The notes: generated from the sequence alone by a model not told the origin. Counted from the first letter of the stretch, positions 1 through 7,303 are shown. The stretch is DNA of 36,295 nucleotides from Streptococcus thoraltensis DSM 12221 (GCF_000380145.1 NZ_KB904629.1:107807-144101); one strand, 5' to 3'. Numbers and translations are program-made.

Positions 1-498
1 GATCCAGAAGATCCAAATGAGCCGGTAAATCCTAACGATCCTAACACACCACCTATCCCACACGTTCCAGGATACACTCCAAATGATCCAGACGGTAACC
101 CATTGAAACCAGTGGATCCTAACGATCCAACTAAGGGATATATCCCACCAGTTCCAACCAACCCAGGTGAAGATACTCCAATCCCTTACGTACCAAACAC
201 TCCTGAAAAACCAGATACTCCTAAAGAACCAAACACTCCTGACGTGCCTGGTACTCCAGAAAAACCTGGTACTCCAGATACACCTGATACTCCGTCTCCT
301 AAATCTCCTGAGTCTCCAATGACTCCGACTGCATCAACACGTCGCAACGGTTCTGACAAGTACATGGCTAAAGGTGTTGAAAACTTACCAAATACTGGTG
401 AGACAAGCAACTACGTAGGTGCTGTCTACGGTGGTATGGCAATTGGTCTAGCTGCACTACTAGCTTCTAAGAAGCGTAAAAGAGATAGCGAAGACTAA
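1..498 (+). CDS. LPXTG-anchored proline-rich surface protein, C-terminal part (5' end outside window)
   Basis: The reading frame is open from base 1, so this is only the last 165 codons of a longer gene. The visible part is a wall-spanning Pro/Asp/Asn/Thr-rich stalk with repeated NPNDPN and TPEKP/TPDTP units and two G-Y-[IT]-P motifs typical of linkers in streptococcal MucBP-type adhesins. It is followed by the sortase signal LPNTGE, a hydrophobic segment of about 17 residues and the charged tail KKRKRDSED. Sortase A would cut between T and G and attach the protein to peptidoglycan, with the stalk carrying the missing N-terminal adhesive domains outward. A TTG at 103 is not a start, because coding continues upstream of it. 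The ligand cannot be told from this part. A strong hairpin follows at 581-633. Confidence 0.93.
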   Translation, partial: DPEDPNEPVNPNDPNTPPIPHVPGYTPNDPDGNPLKPVDPNDPTKGYIPPVPTNPGEDTPIPYVPNTPEKPDTPKEPNTPDVPGTPEKPGTPDTPDTPSPKSPESPMTPTASTRRNGSDKYMAKGVENLPNTGETSNYVGAVYGGMAIGLAALLASKKRKRDSED

Positions 499-580
499 TT
501 CTCACAATACCATTGCTTAAATCTTTGCAATGACATTTAACGCATCGTTGCTAATAGTATCGATAGGTTAAATTCAAAGA

Positions 581-633
581 ACCAAAAAGCCCCCAAACGT
601 TAGAATGGCTCTAGCGATTGGGGGCTTTTGGTT
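581..633. terminator. Strong hairpin terminator after the surface protein gene
   Basis: A 15-16 bp stem (5' arm accaaaaagcccccaa, 3' arm ttgggggcttttggt, one bulged base) encloses about 22 nt. The GC core is flanked by A and T tracts on both sides, so it could act on either strand. It lies 82 bp after the stop codon of the sortase-anchored protein, which is the likely client. Confidence 0.75.
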
Positions 634-684
634 GTCGTTAACTATAGCGCAAGAGAGGCACTCGTTAACGAAGGATTTTGGGCT

Positions 685-718
685 CATTGTCAACTGTGGT
701 GGGGGACTTATGACCAAG
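685..718. repeat. Short dispersed repeat, copy 1
   Basis: Bases 685-718 share the block tggtgggggacttat and flanking bases (CATTGTCA.CTGT.GTGGGGGACTTAT...AAG) with 34648-34680, about 34 kb away. No coding content is visible. It may be the end of a decayed mobile element; the family is unknown to me. Confidence 0.55.
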
Positions 719-773
719 CGTGAGGGAGATTCAGGTGTTCTCTCCTCTTGCATGTTTAAAGCGATGAATGTTT

Positions 774-983
774 TATAGTCAAAGGAATTACCTTTCAGAA
801 CAAGAAACGAAAGACACGGACAGTACTTGATACTTAATAAAAACAAAAGCAGACCTTGTTGACTTGATTTGATGAACTTTAGTTCTATCTAAAGCACCGC
901 CTAGTCTGCTTTTGATTTTCAAAGAGTATGAGTACGGCAAGTTCGACAGTGACCACGTAGCGAAGTTAATTCAAAAGGCTATA
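774..983. repeat. Element A copy 1, interrupted by element B
   Basis: Outer element A starts TATAGTC (774) and ends GGCTATA (983), with terminal inverted repeats that read roughly TATAGTCnnntGAATTAACTTT. It is interrupted at 831-928 by element B (TACTT...GAGTA, 98 bp). B has its own inverted ends containing AAAACAAAAGCAG and CTGCTTTTGATTTTC. The bases TGA flank B on both sides (828-830 and 929-931), consistent with a 3-bp target duplication. Removing B and one TGA restores an A of about the usual length. Confidence 0.8.
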
Positions 984-1128
984 AATGATTTAGCGCAAGT
1001 GCCATCTGGTTTGTGGAAAGATGGATATGGATAAAGCAGCGATTCACCAAATTTTCTTAGCAATAATCAACTTGACCTAAAGTTTTGTAAGTGCCTTATG
1101 TTGGCATATATGACAACAGTTAAACACC

Positions 1129-1158
1129 TTGAGAAGGTTTTTAGAAAGATGTTATAAT
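1129..1158 (+). promoter_or_regulatory. Promoter of rlmA
   Basis: -35 TTGAGA at 1129-1134, an 18-bp spacer and -10 TATAAT at 1153-1158. The predicted start of transcription is near 1165, about 110 bp before the rlmA start codon. Confidence 0.65.
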
Positions 1159-1276
1159 GTAAGGGATTATCTCTCACAGAAACACTTCTTAGAACCTTAT
1201 CTTACGAATGGACAACTACCATTTTCAGATTAGTAACCTAAAATTACACCCCATCATCTTCTATGAAAGGAGCACC

Positions 1277-2107
1277 ATGTCTCACACTTTGAAATCCTTA
1301 GCACCTCTTTTTACCTGCCCTGTCTGTCTTTCTGCTATGAACTATCAAACCACACGATTAGTTTGTACAGAGGGACACTCGTTTGATATTGCGAAACAAA
1401 ATTATATTAATCTGCTCCTCAACAACAAACAAGATAAGCATTATGACAAACTTTCCTTTGCACGCCGTCATGACATTTTAGAGGCGGGCTTTTATGAGCC
1501 TATTCTACAGGCTATTGCCAAAGAAATCAGCAGTGATGACAGGACAAAGGTCATCCTTGATGTGGCATGTGGGGAAGGATACTACGCACGTCAACTCGCC
1601 CAAAATGAGAAAAATCATATCATCGCTTTTGACCTATCTAAACATTCCATCCGCTTAGCTGCTCAAAAAGATACTGCAAAAGACGTGACATGGTTTGTAG
1701 GTGATTTGGCAAAACTACCACTAGCTGATAACAGCGTAGATGTCATCCTTGACATCTACTCCCCTGCCAACTATCAAGAATTTAAACGCGTCTTAAAGCC
1801 TGGTGGTAAACTGATTAAAGTTGTAACTGCCAGCGAACATGTAGCAGAACTTCGCCAAGCTGCCTCTGAGCAGCTAAAAAATAAGACCTACTCAAATGCT
1901 AAAATTCTCAACCATTTTAGCCAAGCCTTTCCAAACTATCAAAAAAGTCATCTCACGAAAACCTATCCTGCCACACAAAAAGAGTTACTTACCTTTGCTC
2001 AGATGACACCGCTATTTTTCCATGTCAACTTGGATAAGATTGATTGGCAGGCATTAAAGCATATCACCATTGCAGCAGATATTTTAGTGGCTAAAATAGG
2101 GGACTAA
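1277..2107 (+). CDS. rlmA: 23S rRNA (guanine-N1) methyltransferase RlmA(II)-type
   Basis: A 276-residue SAM-dependent methyltransferase of the RlmA/RrmA family. The N-terminal zinc finger has C14, C17, C30 and H34 (CPVC...CTEGH). It is followed by the Rossmann motif I ILDVACGEGYY at residues 93-103 and a DVILDIYSP motif IV region. In Gram-positive bacteria the family methylates N1 of G748 in 23S rRNA helix 35 (RlmA-II/TlrB), near the macrolide exit-tunnel site; the Gram-negative RlmA-I acts on G745. The assignment to G748 here is from family knowledge. I chose the ATG at 1277 because AAAGGAG sits 4 bp upstream and the product starts at the usual place before the zinc finger. An in-frame ATG at 1208 would add 23 residues without a ribosome site. 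It is monocistronic, with its own promoter. Confidence 0.9.
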   Translation: MSHTLKSLAPLFTCPVCLSAMNYQTTRLVCTEGHSFDIAKQNYINLLLNNKQDKHYDKLSFARRHDILEAGFYEPILQAIAKEISSDDRTKVILDVACGEGYYARQLAQNEKNHIIAFDLSKHSIRLAAQKDTAKDVTWFVGDLAKLPLADNSVDVILDIYSPANYQEFKRVLKPGGKLIKVVTASEHVAELRQAASEQLKNKTYSNAKILNHFSQAFPNYQKSHLTKTYPATQKELLTFAQMTPLFFHVNLDKIDWQALKHITIAADILVAKIGD

Positions 2108-2208
2108 ATCACACTTTTTTCTTCAGTTTGTAAAAAACTAAACTCGCTCTATCTGCTTCTTGGCTCGCTAAAAAGAGCTAGATTTTAGTTCGCCCTGAAA
2201 TAGACTAT

Positions 2209-2320
2209 TATAGTCAACGGAATTAACTTTCAGAACAAGAAATTAAGACGCAGACAGTACTTGATACTCGATGAAAATCAAAAGCAGTCCTTATTGACTT
2301 GATTTGATGACCTTCAGTTC
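2209..2320. repeat. Left half of element A followed by left half of element B
   Basis: The left half of A (TATAGTC at 2209 to ...cagtacttga at 2264) is joined to the left half of B (tactcgatgaaaatcaaaag from 2265). The junction is the same as in the copy at 774-983. The right halves of both elements are missing. An intact A begins exactly where B breaks off at 2321, so A appears to have landed inside B, with loss of the distal part. Confidence 0.75.
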
Positions 2321-2427
2321 TATAGTCAAATGAATTAACTTTCAGACAAGGAACTAAGACGCGAACAGTACTTGAGTACAGCAAAGCCGAAAGTGACGAC
2401 GTATCAAAGTTAATTCAAAAGACTATA
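2321..2427. repeat. Element A copy, intact (107 bp)
   Basis: An intact 107-bp element from TATAGTC (2321) to GACTATA (2427), with inverted ends of about 22 bp. The whole element is an imperfect palindrome whose centre is GTACTTGAGTAC. It has no coding capacity. The size and TA-bounded ends are like the RUP element of S. pneumoniae, a miniature element thought to be moved by an IS630-family transposase; whether it is truly RUP-related is inference. Confidence 0.8.
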
Positions 2428-2509
2428 TTATCACCAGAGCATTGTGTAAAGAGCTGGCACTCTTCTAATTTCTCTCTTCAAACAGTCCTTCAGACGTGTT
2501 GAACACTCC

Positions 2510-2592
2510 TACTCTTTAAAAACTAGTTCAGACCTGCTTTGATGACCTTCGGTTCTATCATCGCTTAGTCTATTTTTGACTTTCAGTGGGTA
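2510..2592. repeat. Degenerate element B copy
   Basis: Starts TACTC (2510) and ends GGGTA (2592). The interior keeps gatgaccttcggttctat and gcttagtct, which match the other B copies, but the arms have decayed. It is recognisable only by comparison. Confidence 0.55.
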
Positions 2593-2716
2593 GCAACACT
2601 TTGTCTGACAAATGAAAGGCTTAAAAATTAAGCTGGGGATTTTATCCCAGATCCGCTTGAAAAAAGTCTTTTGGGGATTATTTTCTTCAACTTTTTTCAG
2701 TTTCCTAGGGAAAGCA

Positions 2717-2765
2717 AAACTCTTAGAAAGGTTCTTAAATCAACCTTTCTAAGAGTTTATTTTTA
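2717..2765 (+). terminator. Perfect 17-bp stem terminator without an obvious client gene
   Basis: The arms 2717-2733 and 2742-2758 pair perfectly over 17 bp around an 8-nt loop and are followed by ATTTTTATTT on the plus strand. It is over 600 bp after rlmA, so it could end a long rlmA transcript. On the minus strand it may also serve the TetR gene, whose stop codon is at 2852. Confidence 0.75.
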
Positions 2766-2851
2766 TTTACAATTAAGTCTTACATTTTCAATTTCACTAT
2801 TGTTTAAAGAGGGTGTCTACATTAGAAGCTGAATATTTTATCTTAGCTTTT

Positions 2852-3358
2852 TTAATCTGCAAATATCCGCTTAAAGAGGGCGTAAAGGATGTCTTTTTGG
2901 TCTTCCTTTAAGCTGTAATGGTTATTTTTTAAGATGGTATAGGCACCACCGACGGCAAAGGATAATCTTAGACGTGAAATTTCAGAAACATTTTCCGAGA
3001 TGGTCTCTTGATACAGTTGATAGGTTTTTTCTAAGATTTCATCCTGATTGCCAAAGAGGGCCTTGTTTTCAACATAGACTTGACTCATGGTCGCTTCAAT
3101 ATCATCAATAAAGGTGGTCATGTCTTCTTCTTTAATAGGATTTTCCAAAAGAAACTGGCGAATTGGCTCTAATGCTTCTTCTTGTAATTGTTCCACAAGG
3201 TCGTAAATATCCGTATAATATCGGTAAAAAGTAGACTTATTGATGAGTGCTTCTCGACACAAGTTTTCGACATAAATCTTTTCAATAGGTCTATCCTCTC
3301 GTAGTCGGACGAAAGCATCTCTGATAGCCCTTTTTGTTTTTATCACTCTCTTATCCAT
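2852..3358 (-). CDS. TetR/AcrR-family transcriptional regulator
   Basis: A 168-residue protein with an N-terminal TetR helix-turn-helix (about residues 8-55, containing ENLCREALINKSTFYRYY) and an all-helical C-terminal ligand/dimer domain without a recognisable subfamily signature. It is divergent from the YhgE-like membrane protein at 3524. The 165-bp gap carries a palindrome beside a good promoter for that gene, so the usual local-repressor arrangement is likely: an unknown ligand releases the protein and allows the membrane protein to be made. Its start codon at 3358 is preceded by GAGGGT on the minus strand. The length is slightly short for the family (about 190) but nothing appears missing. 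The ligand is unknown. Confidence 0.85.
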   Translation of the reverse strand: MDKRVIKTKRAIRDAFVRLREDRPIEKIYVENLCREALINKSTFYRYYTDIYDLVEQLQEEALEPIRQFLLENPIKEEDMTTFIDDIEATMSQVYVENKALFGNQDEILEKTYQLYQETISENVSEISRLRLSFAVGGAYTILKNNHYSLKEDQKDILYALFKRIFAD

Positions 3359-3433
3359 GAATACCCTCCTCGATACTATCTATTTTATCCTTTTTTCTGA
3401 AATATACAACGATTTTGCAGAAGGCGTTTGATA

Positions 3434-3457
3434 AGCAACGATTTTAAAAAAATTGCT
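3434..3457. promoter_or_regulatory. Candidate TetR operator palindrome
   Basis: The inverted repeat agcaacgatttt / aaaaaaattgct (9 of 12 positions symmetric) ends 2 bp before the -35 box of the gene at 3524. The decamer CAACGATTTT also occurs at 3407-3416, 29 bp from the copy inside this palindrome at 3436-3445. Both lie in the divergent region, which fits binding by the neighbouring TetR-type protein. Confidence 0.55.
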
Positions 3458-3459
3458 GA

Positions 3460-3488
3460 TTGAATGGGTTAAAAAATAGTCCTATAAT
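3460..3488 (+). promoter_or_regulatory. Promoter of the YhgE-like gene
   Basis: -35 TTGAAT (3460-3465), a 17-bp spacer and -10 TATAAT (3483-3488). It lies directly downstream of the candidate operator at 3434-3457. Confidence 0.7.
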
Positions 3489-3523
3489 ACACTTTATTAT
3501 TTAAAAATCGAAAAGGAGAAATC

Positions 3524-4795
3524 ATGACTTTTAAAAAAATCATTCTTAATAAACTCATGTTAATTGCCATGGTGATTGCAGTGGTTTATCAAATTGCTAT
3601 GATTGGTATTTACATCGGTGGCTACAAATACACAGCTGATCGCCCTGAAAAAAATAAGATTATCTACGTCAATCAGGATGGTGATAAGGGTAAAGCTATT
3701 GTCAAATCCATGAAAAAATCCTTAGATTTTGCTAGCCAAGACGAAAAGAGCCTGAAAGAAGCCAAATCAATCCTTCGCAACCACAAGGCTGCTTTAGTCG
3801 TCAATATCCCTGAAAATTATACTGAAGATATAGCTCAAGGCAAAGCTGTCAAGCTCAATTATTTCTATAACAGCGCTGGTGATACCATCAGCAAACAAAC
3901 TGGGACAACCATCGCTAGCAAATTAACCAATAAACTCAACTTAGCAGTGTCCAGTCAAAAAATGCAGGCTGTCCTCATTAAATCAATGATGGAAGTGGCT
4001 AAACCTCAAATCGAAGCCGATGTCAAAAAGGCAGTTGGCACAGATCCAACCAAACTAGATGCTGTTCAAAAAACCGTTACGGCTAAATACCAAGAACAGT
4101 TCACTCAAATGGCTAAAAATGCCGTTAATCTCAATAGCGTTTCTGAAAACAGTAAGGACATCAATCCCAAGCCAACGTCTCATATGAACCTCATTATGAC
4201 ACCAATGATTGCCCCTGTATCAAGCTATATCGGTGCCATGATTTCATCTATCATCCTTTATAGTTTTGTCTTTAAAAAGGCTATCCGCTCTAACGTTTCT
4301 CGCAAATGGCTTGGTTGGCTTGCCCTTGAAGTTGATTACCTCTTGATTTCATTGGCTGTTGGCGGAACTGGTGCTCTTATGCTAGCTTTTATTAATCATT
4401 TTGGTCAGCAGACCACTCTTAAACTCTTTGGTATTTTAAGTCTCAATACCTTTGTTAGCTTCCAACTGATCTTAGCTATTTATATGGTTCTTGGAGCAGT
4501 TGCTTTCCTTGTAACCCTACCTTTAACATTAGCCCAAGTTGTGACGGCAGGTACTATGATTCCAGAATACCTCATGGCACCCGGATTAAAAGCTATCCGT
4601 CCATACCTTCCTGTTTCATCATCATGGCAATTAATCCAAGATACTATCTTTAAAACAAGCACAGATACTGACCCTCTCTTGCAATTGGCCATAATTGCTG
4701 GTGTGACGATGGTGATTTCCCTTCTTATCTTGCCAATCCGTTATCGTAAAAATGCAACTTCTCAACCAGACATTGATGTCTTGACCTTGCTATAA
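3524..4795 (+). CDS. Short YhgE/Pip-like (ABC-2-type) membrane protein
   Basis: A 423-residue membrane protein. One transmembrane helix lies near residues 10-30 (LMLIAMVIAVVYQIAMIG). A large extracytoplasmic domain of about 190 residues follows, including the PENYTEDIAQGKAVKL stretch typical of YhgE/Pip and ABC-2 permease ectodomains. About five further helices lie between residues 225 and 405. This is the layout of the YhgE/Pip and DUF3533/SNG1-like group, in a compact form; classical Pip proteins are about twice as long. The role is unknown: relatives include the phage-infection protein of Lactococcus and drug or lipid exporters. The adjacent divergent TetR-type regulator and its palindrome suggest inducible expression, perhaps against a membrane-active compound. 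AAAAGGAG precedes the ATG by 7 bp. A terminator follows at 4803. Confidence 0.75.
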   Translation: MTFKKIILNKLMLIAMVIAVVYQIAMIGIYIGGYKYTADRPEKNKIIYVNQDGDKGKAIVKSMKKSLDFASQDEKSLKEAKSILRNHKAALVVNIPENYTEDIAQGKAVKLNYFYNSAGDTISKQTGTTIASKLTNKLNLAVSSQKMQAVLIKSMMEVAKPQIEADVKKAVGTDPTKLDAVQKTVTAKYQEQFTQMAKNAVNLNSVSENSKDINPKPTSHMNLIMTPMIAPVSSYIGAMISSIILYSFVFKKAIRSNVSRKWLGWLALEVDYLLISLAVGGTGALMLAFINHFGQQTTLKLFGILSLNTFVSFQLILAIYMVLGAVAFLVTLPLTLAQVVTAGTMIPEYLMAPGLKAIRPYLPVSSSWQLIQDTIFKTSTDTDPLLQLAIIAGVTMVISLLILPIRYRKNATSQPDIDVLTLL

Positions 4796-4802
4796 AGCCT
4801 CA

Positions 4803-4839
4803 AACTAGTTGGTTTTCTTAAACTGGCTAGTTCTTTTAA
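4803..4839 (+). terminator. Terminator of the YhgE-like gene
   Basis: The arms 4803-4815 and 4820-4832 form a 13-bp stem with three G-U pairs around a TCTT loop, followed by CTTTTAAT. It begins 7 bp after the stop codon. Confidence 0.7.
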
Positions 4840-4941
4840 TACTCTTCGAAAATCAAAAGCAGCCCTTGCTGACTTGATTTGATGAAGACAGTTCTATCGG
4901 CTATCTGTGTCGCCTAGTCTGTTTTTTATTTTCATTGAGTA
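4840..4941. repeat. Element B copy, intact (102 bp), not inside A
   Basis: Runs from TACTC (4840) to GAGTA (4941). The terminal inverted repeats include GAAAATCAAAAGCAG at the left and CTGTTTTTTATTTTC at the right. The interior has cttgatttgatga and agttctat, as in the other copies. This is a free-standing B, showing that B moves independently of A. Confidence 0.8.
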
Positions 4942-5054
4942 GCATATAAACTATTTAGCACTTTTAAGAAATGCTGCTCGCGCTTGAAAGCTCATTTATG
5001 TTACTATAGAGTAAGGAAATTTATCCTTTCCAATCTACTGCATTAGGAGTCTTT

Positions 5055-5672
5055 ATGCGAAAATTTTTACAGACTACTCTCTATGAACTATCGTTCTATG
5101 TTGAAATTATCATTTCTATTATCCTAGGTGTTGTTTTAGCAATACTAACAACTCGTCTTGTAGTTGATATATCAGGTGTTTTTGAGACAAATAATACCAT
5201 TGAACATTATTTGCAAAATTTTCTTAATCAAGCCATGAGTATTGCCATTGGGGTCGAGTTGATTAAAATGTTGACCAAACACACGTCAAGTACCATCATT
5301 GAAGTCCTACTCTTTGCGCTAGCCCGTCAGCTCGTTGTTTCACATGGTAGTGCCTTAGATACTTTATTGACGGTTATCAGTCTGGCAATCCTTTTTGCAT
5401 CACGTAAATTCCTTCTCAGTAACTTTGATGACCCTAATAGCATTATCGTACGAGGTAGTCAAACCGTTAAAATGGCAAACCTTTTAGCTCGCGTTGATAT
5501 TCCTTGCCAAAATAAAGAATTAATGCGTGATTTTATGGTTCGTCATCTTAAAGAAGAAGAAAAAACAGTCGCCATTGGCGCATTTATTCATGTCAAAGAC
5601 CTTGCCTTGCGTGTTGATAGCATGAGCGAGGGGATTATCACACGTGTCGAAATTATCAAATCGCACTATTGA
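5055..5672 (+). CDS. Membrane protein with PsiE-like helices and a TrkA-C-like C-terminal domain
   Basis: A 205-residue protein. Three to four helices fall in residues 14-125 (IIISIILGVVLAILTTRLVV, the segment around AMSIAIGVELIKML, and a third near LLTVISLAILFASRKFLL). A cytoplasmic C-terminal domain of about 75 residues (DDPNSIIVRGSQTVKMANLL ... GIITRVEIIKSHY) resembles the TrkA-C/RCK-C fold found on ion transporters. The helical part recalls PsiE-type membrane domains; both likenesses are judged by eye. It would sit in the membrane with a soluble regulatory tail. Substrate and role are unknown. The start at 5055 has TTAGGAGT upstream. It stands alone between two intergenic spacers; pgi follows under its own promoter. 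Confidence 0.65.
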   Translation: MRKFLQTTLYELSFYVEIIISIILGVVLAILTTRLVVDISGVFETNNTIEHYLQNFLNQAMSIAIGVELIKMLTKHTSSTIIEVLLFALARQLVVSHGSALDTLLTVISLAILFASRKFLLSNFDDPNSIIVRGSQTVKMANLLARVDIPCQNKELMRDFMVRHLKEEEKTVAIGAFIHVKDLALRVDSMSEGIITRVEIIKSHY

Positions 5673-5738
5673 TTTTCTGAAATAATACCTATATTTTCAA
5701 GAAAGTTTCAGCAAAGAGTGTCTGTGATTTAAATCTAT

Positions 5739-5753
5739 TTATAACGCTTACAA
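5739..5753 (-). promoter_or_regulatory. cre-like site upstream of the pgi promoter
   Basis: On the minus strand the 15-mer TTGTAAGCGTTATAA matches the cre consensus WTGNAARCGYTWWCW at 14 of 15 positions. It is centred about 34 bp upstream of the -35 box of pgi. Sites in this position are used by CcpA to activate glycolytic or overflow genes, whereas sites overlapping a promoter repress. Activation of pgi is therefore the inference. Confidence 0.55.
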
Positions 5754-5779
5754 TATTTTACAAAAATAATCTGAAATGA

Positions 5780-5808
5780 TTGAAAAAAGTCTCACAAAAG
5801 AGTATCAT
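5780..5808 (+). promoter_or_regulatory. Promoter of pgi
   Basis: -35 TTGAAA (5780-5785), a 17-bp spacer and -10 TATCAT (5803-5808). It lies 35 bp before the pgi start codon. Confidence 0.65.
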
Positions 5809-5842
5809 AGTATCTGAATTCAAAATTAACAGGAGTATTAAA

Positions 5843-7192
5843 ATGACACACATTCAATTTGATTATTCAAAAGTCCTTGACCAGTTTGTCGCACCGCATG
5901 AACTTGATTACATGCAAGCGCAAGTTACTGCTGCTGACAGCATGCTTCGCCAAGGTACTGGACCCGGTTCAGACTTTTTAGGTTGGTTAGACCTTCCAGA
6001 AAACTACGACAAAGAAGAGTTTGCTCGTATCCAAGAAGCCGCTAAAAAAATCCAATCTGACAGTGACGTGCTTGTTGTTATCGGTATTGGTGGTTCTTAT
6101 CTTGGTGCTAAAGCTGCCATTGATTTCTTAAACAATCACTTTGCAAACTTGCAAACAGCAAAAGAGCGCAAAGCACCACAAATCCTTTACGCAGGAAATT
6201 CTATCTCATCAACTTACCTTGCTGACTTAGTAGAGTACGTTCAAGACAAAGAATTCTCAGTAAACGTGATTTCAAAATCAGGGACAACAACTGAGCCAGC
6301 TATTGCTTTTCGTGTTTTCAAAGAACTTTTGGTTAAAAAATACGGTCAAGAAGAAGCTAACAAACGTATCTATGCAACAACTGATAAGGTTAAAGGTGCT
6401 GTTAAAGTTGAAGCTGACGCTAACAACTGGGAAACTTATGTTGTTCCAGATAACGTCGGCGGACGTTTCTCAGTCCTTACAGCTGTAGGTCTTCTTCCAA
6501 TCGCTGCTGCCGGTGCTGACATCACTGCCCTCATGGAAGGTGCTAACACTGCACGTAAAGAATTGTCTTCAGATAAAATCTCTGAAAACATTGCTTACCA
6601 ATACGCAGCCGTTCGTAATGTACTCTACCGTAAAGGTTACGTTACTGAAATCTTGGCTAACTATGAGCCATCACTTCAATACTTCGGCGAATGGTGGAAA
6701 CAATTAGCCGGCGAATCAGAAGGTAAAGACCAAAAAGGAATCTACCCAACTTCTGCTAACTTCTCAACAGACCTTCACTCACTTGGTCAATTCATCCAAG
6801 AAGGTTACCGCAACATCTTTGAAACAGTTATCCGCGTTGACAAACCACGTAAAAACGTTCTTATCCCTGAAATGGCTGAAGATCTTGATGGTCTTGGTTA
6901 CCTTCAAGGCAAAGATGTTGACTTCGTTAACAAAAAAGCAACTGACGGTGTACTTCTTGCCCACACAGATGGCGGCGTGCCAAACATGTTTGTCACTCTT
7001 CCAGAACAAAACGAATTCACACTAGGTTATGCTATCTACTTCTTCGAATTAGCCATTGGTCTTTCAGGTTACCTCAACAGCGTTAACCCATTTGACCAAC
7101 CGGGTGTTGAAGCCTACAAGAAAAACATGTTTGCCCTTCTTGGTAAACCAGGATTTGAAGACCTCGGCGCAGAACTCAACGCCCGCTTGTAA
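5843..7192 (+). CDS. pgi: Glucose-6-phosphate isomerase
   Basis: The 449-residue cytoplasmic enzyme interconverts glucose 6-phosphate and fructose 6-phosphate. Family landmarks are [13 protein letters not shown] for phosphate binding, [11 protein letters not shown] (the SIS-domain phosphosugar loop), the PGI signature [15 protein letters not shown], the catalytic-region [11 protein letters not shown], and the second signature around [18 protein letters not shown] with its conserved lysine. Length is normal for a Firmicute PGI. The ATG at 5843 is preceded by ACAGGAG; an upstream in-frame codon at 5780 falls in the promoter and cannot be the start. It lies directly upstream of the sorbitol operon, whose product fructose 6-phosphate is its substrate. 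A terminator at 7215 separates the two units. Codon choice is that of a highly expressed gene. Confidence 0.97.
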   Translation: MTHIQFDYSKVLDQFVAPHELDYMQAQVTAADSMLRQGTGPGSDFLGWLDLPENYDKEEFARIQEAAKKIQSDSDVLVVIGIGGSYLGAKAAIDFLNNHFANLQTAKERKAPQILYAGNSISSTYLADLVEYVQDKEFSVNVISKSGTTTEPAIAFRVFKELLVKKYGQEEANKRIYATTDKVKGAVKVEADANNWETYVVPDNVGGRFSVLTAVGLLPIAAAGADITALMEGANTARKELSSDKISENIAYQYAAVRNVLYRKGYVTEILANYEPSLQYFGEWWKQLAGESEGKDQKGIYPTSANFSTDLHSLGQFIQEGYRNIFETVIRVDKPRKNVLIPEMAEDLDGLGYLQGKDVDFVNKKATDGVLLAHTDGGVPNMFVTLPEQNEFTLGYAIYFFELAIGLSGYLNSVNPFDQPGVEAYKKNMFALLGKPGFEDLGAELNARL

Positions 7193-7214
7193 GCCATCAT
7201 TGTCATAAAAATGA

Positions 7215-7239
7215 AGAGTCCTGAAAAGGGCTCTTTTTG
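7215..7239 (+). terminator. pgi terminator; also copy 1 of a 25-bp direct repeat
   Basis: AGAGTCC pairs with GGGCTCT (one T-G pair) around a TGAAAA-type loop, followed by TTTTT. The same 25 bases recur exactly at 13216-13240, after the last sorbitol gene. Confidence 0.85.
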
Positions 7240-7303
7240 ATATTATCAAGAATTAGTAAATCAAATTTTTTTCAATCGTGAAAAAGTGTGTCTTAATTTT
7301 ATT

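Larger units (their letters stand above)
499..1276. other. Long intergenic region filled by a terminator, repeats and the rlmA promoter
   Basis: The region holds the terminator at 581-633, an inverted repeat CGTTAAC (636-642) / GTTAACG (664-670), a short dispersed repeat at 685-718, a nested pair of miniature elements at 774-983, and the rlmA promoter at 1129-1158. Bases 984-1128 show nothing I recognise. Short open frames here lack ribosome binding sites and family resemblance. Confidence 0.6.
2108..2851. other. Repeat-rich intergenic region between rlmA and the TetR gene
   Basis: No gene is visible in these 744 bp. They contain a truncated A plus half of B (2209-2320), an intact A (2321-2427), a degenerate B (2510-2592), and a strong hairpin with a T-tract (2717-2765). 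The rest (2428-2509, 2593-2716) shows no protein similarity I recognise. Confidence 0.65.

Noticed and set aside
103..105. TTG as a start codon of the surface protein
   Set aside because: The same frame is open and of the same composition back to base 1, so it is an internal leucine codon of a gene that begins outside the window.
574..846. A 90-codon open frame on the minus strand after the surface protein gene
   Set aside because: It covers the terminator and the left half of element A, has no ribosome site and no recognisable family.
4984..5010. Promoter for the membrane protein at 5055
   Set aside because: TTGAAA is present, but the possible -10 boxes lie 12 or 15 bp away, so I do not call it.
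5780..5842. A 21-residue N-terminal extension of glucose-6-phosphate isomerase
   Set aside because: The bases form the promoter and ribosome site; the ATG at 5843 with AGGAG fits the family start.
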